This document shows, piece by piece, positions 58,453-64,000 of a DNA stretch of 64,000 bases; position 1 is the first letter of the stretch, and every line of letters starts with the position of its first letter. The stretch spans positions 1 through 64,000 of the forward strand of contig NZ_PJME01000039.1 of the NCBI RefSeq assembly GCF_002954775.1, read 5' to 3'. The notes under the pieces were generated by a model that did not search any database, was not told the DNA's origin, and saw only the letters and a program-made list of their open reading frames with translations. The stretch comes from Streptomyces geranii (GTDB lineage: Bacteria; Actinomycetota; Actinomycetes; Streptomycetales; Streptomycetaceae). A program made the position numbers and the translations under genes.

Positions 58453-58770
58453 TCAGGACAGGAGGAAGTCCGCCTCTCCCGCCTTCGCGCCCTCGATGAA
58501 GGCGAGCATCTCGTCGGTGGTGTAGATCAGCGCAGGTCCCTCCGGGTCGGTGGACTGGCGCAGGGCGATCCGGCCGTCGGCGAGCTTCATCGCCTCCAGG
58601 CAGTTGCCGCCGTTGCCGCCGCTCCACGGCTTGTGCCAGCCCTCACTGCCGAGTTCACCGGCGGGCATGCCGTTGTAGATGCGGGCGCTCGCCCGCTCGG
58701 TGACCCGTTCAGTGGTCAGCTCATTGATTCGCTCGTGGCGTATCCGGGCCTTGGACGTCATGCGATCCAT
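58453..58770 (-). CDS. DUF397 protein of a WhiJ-like module
   Basis: About 105-residue protein with the DUF397 core (about 35-105: PWSGGNGGNCLEAMKLADGRIALRQSTDPEGPALIYTTDEMLAFIEGAKAGEADFLLS). DUF397 proteins are small partners of XRE-type WhiJ-like regulators. The N-terminal 35 residues are longer and more charged than usual, so the start is uncertain; ATG 58770 lies 8 bases after the regulator's stop codon. The gene follows the regulator in the same operon. Confidence 0.85.
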   Translation of the reverse strand: MDRMTSKARIRHERINELTTERVTERASARIYNGMPAGELGSEGWHKPWSGGNGGNCLEAMKLADGRIALRQSTDPEGPALIYTTDEMLAFIEGAKAGEADFLLS

Positions 58771-58778
58771 GCAGAGAT

Positions 58779-59639
58779 TCAGAGCTCCTTGCGGAGATCC
58801 CGGAGGATCTCCTTCGTGCGATGTGCTGTAGCGGACTGAGCCGCCATGCGGTCCATGACCTCCAGGTGGGTTGCCACCTCGGTGCGCGAATCCAGATAGA
58901 TGGCGCCGGTCAGGTACTCGCTGTAGACCATGTCCGGGAGTTCCGGCACGGCAAAACGAAAGAGCACGAAGGGCCCGTACGTGCCCGGGTGCGGCCCCGA
59001 GGAGAAGGGGGCGACCTGGAGTGTCACGTTGGGCAGGTTCGTGGCTTCGAGCAGTTTGTCGATCTGCGCACGCATCACCTCCGGTCCGCCCACCGGGCGG
59101 CGCAGGGCGGTCTCGTCCATCACGACCCACAGGCGGGGCGCTCCGTCGCGGGTGAGCAGTCCCTGGCGTTCCATGCGCAGCGCGACATGGCGTTCGATGT
59201 CCTCAGGTCTGGTCTGGCCGATGGCGCCCGATTTCAGGACGCCGAGGGCGTACTCCTCGGTCTGCAGCAGTCCGGGGACGAAGTGCGGTTCGTACTGGCG
59301 GATGAGGGCCGCCGCGCCCTCCAGGCTGACGTGCATGGAGAACCAGCCGGGCAGCACGTCGTGGAAGCGCTGCCACCAGCCGGGCTGGTTGGCGTCCTCG
59401 GCCAGCTGGACGAAGGCCTCGGCCTCCTCGTCGGAGACGCCGTACGACTTCAGGAGGAGCTGGAGGTACGGAATCTTGAGCGCGACCTCGGCCATCTCCA
59501 TGCGGCGGACCGTGGCAGGGGCGACGCGGAGGATGCGCGCGGCCTCCTCGCGGCGCAGGCCCGCACGCTCCCGCAGATCCAGCAGGCGCCGGCCGAGGAC
59601 GACCTGTCCGACCGTCGGCGCGGACCGCGGTTCGCTCAC
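58779..59639 (-). CDS. XRE-family regulator with DUF5753 domain (WhiJ-like)
   Basis: 286-residue transcription factor. N-terminal helix-turn-helix (about 12-70, LRERAGLRREEAARILRVAPATVRRMEM) and C-terminal DUF5753 domain (about 100-280, IRQYEPHFVPGLLQTEEYA ... LWVVMDETALRRPVGG) are typical of WhiJ-type regulators of Streptomyces development and antibiotic production. The GTG at 59639 follows GGAGGTGGA. It is upstream of the DUF397 gene, and divergent from a HATPase protein, the usual three-gene module. Confidence 0.9.
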   Translation of the reverse strand: MSEPRSAPTVGQVVLGRRLLDLRERAGLRREEAARILRVAPATVRRMEMAEVALKIPYLQLLLKSYGVSDEEAEAFVQLAEDANQPGWWQRFHDVLPGWFSMHVSLEGAAALIRQYEPHFVPGLLQTEEYALGVLKSGAIGQTRPEDIERHVALRMERQGLLTRDGAPRLWVVMDETALRRPVGGPEVMRAQIDKLLEATNLPNVTLQVAPFSSGPHPGTYGPFVLFRFAVPELPDMVYSEYLTGAIYLDSRTEVATHLEVMDRMAAQSATAHRTKEILRDLRKEL

Positions 59640-59810
59640 GCTCCACCTCCATCGAGCACCGGCATGTCCGGTGAAGATTCCTGACAGCCCGGCGGCGCCA
59701 AACCGGAATCCGTTCGAAGGTTTATTCGAAAACCTGCCGAAAGTCCCAACTGGCGCCGCTCCGAGTGCTGTTGCGAGCAGTGTGCCACGCCGTTCCACTC
59801 CGTCACACCG

Positions 59811-59846
59811 CACTCTGCATTTTTCAGAGTGACACTTGCCAAGTGT
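59811..59846. promoter_or_regulatory. Paired inverted repeats in the WhiJ-like divergent region
   Basis: Two adjacent repeats: CACTCTG (59811-59817) with CAGAGTG (59825-59831) across a 7-base centre, and ACACTTG-C-CAAGTGT (59832-59846). They end 17 bases before the GTG of the HATPase gene and are probable binding sites for the XRE regulator. Confidence 0.6.
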
Positions 59847-59862
59847 TCACGGCGGGGAGATA

Positions 59863-60546
59863 GTGGCAAGCGTGATCCCGTCCCCGCCCTTAGGAACAGA
59901 CGCCGCCGCGGACCGCCCCGGTCCCGGGGCAGCGGCCTCGCTGCGCCCCGGTACGGCGGACGAGCGCCGGTTCCGCTTCGAGCTGGCCGCCCATCCGGGC
60001 TCGCCCGCGCAGGCCCGTCGCCTGACGCGGGCCCGGCTCACGGGCTGGTCGGTCTGCGAGGACACCTGCGACACGGCGGCTCTGGTCGTCACCGAGCTGG
60101 TCACCAACGCCATCGTGCACACCGCGAGCAGCCACATAGTCTGCGAGCTGCACGACGGGGACGACCTGGTGCGCATAGCGGTGCGTGACGAGGGCTGCGC
60201 CCCTGGTGTGCCCCACCAGTCGCCGCAGCGCCCCGAGGACGAGCAGGGGAGGGGGCTGCTCCTCGTCGAGGCCATGTGCAGGGCCTGGGGTGCCCAGGAA
60301 CACGGTCCGGGGCTGCTGGTCTGGGCGGAGCTCGCCCGCCGCGCCGACGCGGACGTCGACGCCCAGGACGGCACAGCGGCCCGCGGCGACCTCGGGTGGG
60401 GCGCTCCGCCGCCCCGCCCGGGTCCGCCGGGCGACCCGGAACCGGAACCGGCCGACGACGCCCAGGCGCAGGACGGGCACCACGGGCGGCACCGGTTTCC
60501 ACGCCACGCGACGACCGGGACGGGGACAGAGGCCGAATGGGTGTGA
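59863..60546 (+). CDS. HATPase anti-sigma-factor-like ATP-binding protein
   Basis: 227-residue protein with a GHKL/HATPase_c domain (about 50-160). N-box VTELVTNAIVHT, G1-like VRDEGCAP and G2-like GRGLLLVEAM are present, as in RsbW/SpoIIAB-type serine kinases that act as anti-sigma factors. The last 60 residues are Pro/Asp/Gly-rich and probably unstructured. The GTG at 59863 follows GGGGAGA; the region to the left contains the paired operators. It is divergent from the XRE regulator and completes the WhiJ-like three-gene module. Confidence 0.87.
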   Translation: MASVIPSPPLGTDAAADRPGPGAAASLRPGTADERRFRFELAAHPGSPAQARRLTRARLTGWSVCEDTCDTAALVVTELVTNAIVHTASSHIVCELHDGDDLVRIAVRDEGCAPGVPHQSPQRPEDEQGRGLLLVEAMCRAWGAQEHGPGLLVWAELARRADADVDAQDGTAARGDLGWGAPPPRPGPPGDPEPEPADDAQAQDGHHGRHRFPRHATTGTGTEAEWV

Positions 60547-60989
60547 GGGGTACGTCCGCGGGGGGCCGGGTCGTCAGCATGGACACGCTGGTGCGCATGA
60601 AGCGCGGCCTGCACACCCCGCCCCGGGCAGGAACCCCTCTGCGCCTTCCGATACCGGACGGCATGACCGCGCCCCTGGGCTGTGACGCGGTGGCGGTGCC
60701 AGCCCGCTTCGGCCCACGGATACTGCCCCGGCTGCCGCGCGTGGGCTGTGTGTACGCGGACGCGGGCCGCTGGTGGTGGCTGGTCCCGGCCGACTCCGAC
60801 TACGCCCTGGAGTGGCCCGCCCCCTCGCACTACGCCACGGGAGCGGTGATCCTCGACGCCCCGCGCGTGCCGTCCCTGCTGCACCGCCCGGCGGACACCC
60901 TGCCGTACACCCCGCCGATACCGCTCTACCTGGCCCTGTGCCAGGTCACGGGGACGACCCCGACCTGGTCGAGGCCGATCAGCGCCTGA
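60537..60989 (+). CDS. Hypothetical protein of the WhiJ-like cluster
   Basis: 150-residue soluble protein that I do not recognise. It overlaps the end of the HATPase gene by 10 bases. Conserved-looking parts are LPRVGCVYADAGRWWWLVPADSDYALEWP and ALEWPAPSHYATGAVILDAP. No membrane segment or known motif is present. The start is ATG 60537 (translational coupling to the upstream gene); ATG 60579 would give 136 residues. It is probably co-expressed with the HATPase protein; the function is unknown. Confidence 0.65.
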   Translation: MGVRGTSAGGRVVSMDTLVRMKRGLHTPPRAGTPLRLPIPDGMTAPLGCDAVAVPARFGPRILPRLPRVGCVYADAGRWWWLVPADSDYALEWPAPSHYATGAVILDAPRVPSLLHRPADTLPYTPPIPLYLALCQVTGTTPTWSRPISA

Positions 60990-60995
60990 GCGGCC

Positions 60996-61169
60996 TCACT
61001 CCCCCGCCGAGCCGCCCGGCACGACCACCAGGAACGTGTCCGTCGCGAGGTCCATGACGACCTCCGCGGCCTGGCCCGCCAGACGGCACGCCTGTGCGAA
61101 CTCCTCGGCGGGCCAGGAACCGCGCGGCCCGCCGGCGGGAAAGCGTTCGAGCACCTTTCGCCCGTTCAC
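60996..61169 (-). CDS. Small 57-residue hypothetical protein
   Basis: A short gene read from GTG 61169 to TGA 60996. It begins VNGRKVLERFPAGGPRGSWP, with AEEFAQACRLAGQAAEVVMD after it, and ends TFLVVVPGGSAGE. The ribosome-binding site GGAGGTGC lies 6-8 bases upstream. Codon third positions are strongly G/C-biased as in real genes. It ends 6 bases from the convergent 60537-60989 gene. I recall similar short proteins in Streptomyces, but no function is known. Confidence 0.6.
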   Translation of the reverse strand: MNGRKVLERFPAGGPRGSWPAEEFAQACRLAGQAAEVVMDLATDTFLVVVPGGSAGE

Positions 61170-61335
61170 CCTGCACCTCCATGTAGCGCTGATCTCGTAG
61201 AGTTAAACGCTCATCATGGGGAAAAGGCCTCGCCGAGTGACCGTACTGAGACGTAGTTGACACTCGTTCACCGGCGGATGTGAGGATGACCTCACCCTGT
61301 TACATCCTCCGGCACCTCTTTTGTCGCTCTGCGCA

Positions 61336-61977
61336 TCAGTCCTCGTACTCGTCGTGACGCCGCACGCGCGCGTGGCCGTCGGTCGCCCCCAGGGGGGTGA
61401 GGTCCAGGAAGCTCGTCGCCGAGCCCAGGCCTTCGAGGGCGCGGCCGTACGCCGAGTAGGTGTGGAAGACCTGGTCGCGCTCCTTCAGGAAGCAGCTGAC
61501 GCCGGACCACTCGACGTCCTCCCCCGCGTCCTCCGAGGTCGCCTGGAAGTCGCGGTTGAAGTCGTTGCCGTACGACGAGTACCAGGGCACCGTCCACCCC
61601 ATGCGCGCCTTGAAGGGCAGGATGCGGGTGTACGGCGCCCGGGACACGACCGCGAACGAGGCGTCGCGGGCCCACAGGTGTGCCAGGTGGCCGACGTTGT
61701 CGAGGAACTCCGAGCAGCCCGCGCAGCCCTCGTCCCACTCGGGGGCGAACATGAAGTGGTGGACCACGAGGTGGCGGCGGCCCTGGAAGAGGTCGGGCAG
61801 GGTGGCCTTGCCCTCGCCGCCCTCGAACACGTACTCGTCGTCGACCGCGACCATCGGCAGCTCGCGCCGTTCGGCGTTCAGCGCGTCACGCGCGCGCGTG
61901 ACGACCTCCTCCTTGACCAGCAACGCCTCGCGTGCCGCCCGCCATTCTTCGCGCGAAACGATCCGCGGAAGTGTCAT
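61336..61977 (-). CDS. DUF899 thioredoxin-like protein
   Basis: 213-residue cytosolic protein of the DUF899 family, which has a thioredoxin-like fold. The N-terminus is PRIVSREEWRAAREALLVKEE, and HHFMFAPEWDEGCAGCSEFLDNVGHLAHL (about 73-101) contains the Cys pair. The C-terminal half has SCFLKERDQVFHTYSAYGRALEGL. Members are thought to be redox or detoxification proteins, but no reaction is established. The ATG at 61977 has a purine-rich GGAGGGG upstream. It is downstream of, and on the same strand as, the amidohydrolase gene, about 90 bases away. Confidence 0.88.
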   Translation of the reverse strand: MTLPRIVSREEWRAAREALLVKEEVVTRARDALNAERRELPMVAVDDEYVFEGGEGKATLPDLFQGRRHLVVHHFMFAPEWDEGCAGCSEFLDNVGHLAHLWARDASFAVVSRAPYTRILPFKARMGWTVPWYSSYGNDFNRDFQATSEDAGEDVEWSGVSCFLKERDQVFHTYSAYGRALEGLGSATSFLDLTPLGATDGHARVRRHDEYED

Positions 61978-62067
61978 CGCCCCTCCAGGTCCCCGTCGTG
62001 GAACGGTCCGTTCTCGGGGGTGGACCGGCGGGGCGCACGGAACTCATCGCCGCCCGGAGAAAAATTC

Positions 62068-63450
62068 TCAGGTGCCGTACTCCTGGATGCGCCGTCCGTG
62101 GCTGCGGTCGACGAGCGCGGGCAGCCGCTCTCCCAGTTCCCGGACGATTTCCGGTACGTCGAGGGTCAGCAGCTCGCGGTCGCGCATGAGGATCCGGCCG
62201 TCGACGATCGTCGTCCGTACGTCCGACGAGCGGGCGCTGTGGACGAGGGTGGCGGCGAGGTCGTGCACGGGCTGGGTGTGCGGCCCGGTGAGGTCGACGA
62301 GGACGATGTCGGCCCGCAGGCCCGGCGCGAGGCTGCCGATCCGCCCGCCGAACCCCACGGCCCGCGCGCTCTGCAGCGTGGCGTGGTGCAGGGCCTGCCG
62401 GGAGGTCAGCCAGCGGGGGTCGCCCTCGGTCGACTTCTGGATCAGCGAGGTGAGCGCCATCGACTCCCACACGTCGAGCGAGCTGTTGGAGGCGGCCCCG
62501 TCGGTGGCGAGCCCCACAGGGACGCCGATCCCGCGCAGGGCGCGCACCGGGGTGGTGGTCGGCCAGGCGAACCTGAGGTAGCCGCGGGGCGCGGTCGCCA
62601 CGGCCGTACGTCCGTTCGTGCGCGCCAGGACGGGGAGGTCGCGCTCGACGATGCCGGTGCCGTGCGCGAGGAGGACGTCGAGGTCGCCGGTGAGGATGCC
62701 GGTGCGGGCCAGGATCTCGATGGGGGTACGGCCGTGCCGGGCGAGGCTGGCCTCGGTCTGGTCGCGGTTCTCGGCGGCGTGGATGTGCACAGGGAGGCCG
62801 TGTTCGCGGGCGAGGTCCGCGGTAGCGGCCAGGGCGGTGTCATCGACGGTGTAGGGGGCGTGCGGGGCTAGGGCGGTGGTGATACGGCCGCCCGCGCGCC
62901 CCCGGTGCCGCAGCGCGAACTCCAGCGACTTCTCCCGCCCTTGGGGCCCCTGCGAGGAGAAGTAGGCCTCACCGAGGTGCGCGCGGATCCCGCACTCCTC
63001 GACCACGGCGGCGACGGTGTCCATCGAGAAGTAGTGGTCGGCGAAGCAGGTGACCCCACCGCGGATCATCTCCGCGCAGGCCAACTTCGCGCCCAGCTCT
63101 ACATCGACGGCGGTGAGGTTGGACTCGATCGGCCAGACGACGTCGTTGAACCACTCCTCGGTGGGCAGGTCCTCGGCGATCCCGCGCAGCGCGACCATCG
63201 GGGCGTGCGTATGGCAGTTGACGAGCCCGGGCATGGCGACCTGCCCGCGCGCGTGGATGCGCTCCACGGCGTCCGGGAGTTCGATGTCCACGCCGATCGC
63301 CTCGATGACACCTCCGCGTACGACGATCGAGGTGTCCTCGGCGAACTCGATCCGCTCGTCGGAGCCGGAGCCGGAGCCGGTGCCGGTGTGGCGGAGGGCG
63401 GTGCAGCCGGTGATGACGAGATCCGCCGGAGCGGCGGGAGATGGCGTCAT
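62068..63450 (-). CDS. Amidohydrolase, TRZ/ATZ (SAH/MTA deaminase-like) family
   Basis: 460-residue metal-dependent deaminase. Metal ligands are seen in NCHTHAPM (HxH, near 82-89), the His in HIHAAE, the later His in LLAHGTG, and the Asp in LATDGAASNSSLD. This pattern fits 8-oxoguanine / S-adenosylhomocysteine / 5'-methylthioadenosine deaminases and triazine hydrolases. A GSGSGS stretch from a GGAGCC repeat lies near residue 22. The ATG at 63450 is the family start. It is divergent from the following nuclease-family gene. Confidence 0.88.
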   Translation of the reverse strand: MTPSPAAPADLVITGCTALRHTGTGSGSGSDERIEFAEDTSIVVRGGVIEAIGVDIELPDAVERIHARGQVAMPGLVNCHTHAPMVALRGIAEDLPTEEWFNDVVWPIESNLTAVDVELGAKLACAEMIRGGVTCFADHYFSMDTVAAVVEECGIRAHLGEAYFSSQGPQGREKSLEFALRHRGRAGGRITTALAPHAPYTVDDTALAATADLAREHGLPVHIHAAENRDQTEASLARHGRTPIEILARTGILTGDLDVLLAHGTGIVERDLPVLARTNGRTAVATAPRGYLRFAWPTTTPVRALRGIGVPVGLATDGAASNSSLDVWESMALTSLIQKSTEGDPRWLTSRQALHHATLQSARAVGFGGRIGSLAPGLRADIVLVDLTGPHTQPVHDLAATLVHSARSSDVRTTIVDGRILMRDRELLTLDVPEIVRELGERLPALVDRSHGRRIQEYGT

Positions 63451-63628
63451 ACGGCCACCGTACGACGCGGTCGTACCGGTGGATGACGTGAACCGCGCAT
63501 CCCCGCGTCGCCCTGTCGCCGGGGCGGCGACGCGGGCACCCTGGACGCACAACGGGACACAACGGCCGTAACTCACCGGAACGTGCCGCGAGTTGCCGGA
63601 GATCGCTGGACCTGAGGGGGAACCCGGC

Positions 63629-64000
63629 ATGATCGTCGCCACCTGGAACCTGGAGAACCTCTACCGCCCGGGCGGGCCGTTCGGCCCGAAGGACAGGACG
63701 GCGTACGAGGCGAAGCTGGCCGCCCTCGCCGCCGTGATCACGGAACTCGACCCGACGCTGCTCGCCGTCCAGGAGGTCGGGGACGTGGAGGCGCTGCACG
63801 ACCTGGTTGGCCTGCTGGGCGACGGCTGGGGTGTCGCGACCTCGCGGCTCCCGGACAGCCGGGGCATCCGGGTCGGTTTCCTGGGCCGCGTGCCGTTCGA
63901 GGTGGTCGCCGACACGAACGTGTTTCCGGCGAAACTGCGTCCGGTGCAGGTGGATGACTCCGGCCCGGCGGCGTCGGTCACGGGCCGCGGTTTCCTGGCC
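63629..64000 (+). CDS. Endonuclease/exonuclease/phosphatase-family protein (partial)
   Basis: First 124 codons of a gene that runs off the window. The start MIVATWNLENLYRPGGP and the later ITELDPTLLAVQEVGD give the metal-binding Asn and Glu of the EEP (DNase I / exonuclease III-like) superfamily, and RLPDSRGIRVGFLGRVP fits the family. The ATG at 63629 follows GAGGGGG. The substrate could be DNA, RNA or a phosphodiester lipid and cannot be told from the visible part. Confidence 0.82.
   Translation, partial: MIVATWNLENLYRPGGPFGPKDRTAYEAKLAALAAVITELDPTLLAVQEVGDVEALHDLVGLLGDGWGVATSRLPDSRGIRVGFLGRVPFEVVADTNVFPAKLRPVQVDDSGPAASVTGRGFLA

Noticed and set aside
59703..59740. Repeated TTCGAA motifs upstream of the XRE regulator
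   Set aside because: TTCGAA occurs twice in 20 bases, but the spacing and flanks do not form a convincing operator; it may be chance in an A+T-richer stretch.

Overview
The window is a stretch of Streptomyces (or very closely related actinomycete) chromosome. The evidence is the very high G+C content, GTG starts, strongly biased third codon positions, and the linked set pgi / RbpA-family gene / secG-tpiA-pgk-gap / whiA-yvcK-rapZ-uvrC / uvrA / uvrB, which is the standard Streptomyces core arrangement. No transposon, phage, CRISPR array, rRNA or tRNA was seen. The genes are mostly housekeeping, with regulatory and stress genes between them.

Layout. 1-273: intergenic palindromic repeats. 274-7469 (minus strand): pgi, an MFS transporter, an RbpA-family gene, secG and the lower-glycolysis genes tpiA, pgk and gap. 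7649-10600: secreted M14 carboxypeptidase. 10768-15996 (minus): translationally coupled operon uvrC-rapZ-yvcK-whiA. 16295-19373 (plus): HTH protein, then a LacI-type repressor with a coupled PfkB sugar kinase behind tandem operators. 19468-22464: uvrA. 22688-26914 (plus): DinB-like/maleylpyruvate isomerase protein, metallo-beta-lactamase-fold hydrolase and a three-gene polar amino acid ABC importer. 26927-31067: aroQ, LD-carboxypeptidase, an MHS-family transporter and a ChaA-type antiporter. 31449-37776 (minus): terC with a Mn2+ riboswitch, a TerD/FtsK-like fusion, terD and uvrB. 37817-49481: MHYT membrane protein, ogt, MFS, fdhA, VOC protein, psuG-psuK, methyltransferase, CorA, CBS protein, uridine-kinase-like protein, DUF2293 and DUF1772 proteins. 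49599-57469: gltD, AhpD-like protein, MocR regulator, PEP-utilising enzyme, membrane protein, membrane phosphatase. 57518-61169: SAV2177-type methyltransferase and a WhiJ-like module (XRE regulator, DUF397 protein, HATPase anti-sigma-like protein) with a 57-residue small gene. 61336-64000: DUF899 protein, amidohydrolase, and the start of an endonuclease/exonuclease/phosphatase-family gene.

The strongest cross-cutting signal is a repeated 23-bp promoter of the form TTGTCAGTG-N8-TANNNT. It matches the LexA/RecA-independent DNA-damage promoter (RecA-NDp, controlled by PafBC in mycobacteria). Good copies precede uvrA, uvrB, ogt, terD, an MFS transporter and a membrane dual-specificity phosphatase. 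Degenerate copies precede uvrC and a DUF1772 gene. At uvrB, ogt and uvrC the -10 box lies exactly 7 bases before the ATG, so these transcripts should be leaderless. All three excinuclease genes, an alkyltransferase and the tellurium-resistance-type (Ter) genes therefore look like one damage-response group.

A second clear signal is a yybP-ykoY manganese riboswitch upstream of terC, with a visible ribosome-binding-site sequestering alternative pairing. Other regulatory structure includes tandem LacI-type operators at 17282-17319, paired inverted repeats between the WhiJ-like genes at 59811-59846, and several strong hairpin terminators.
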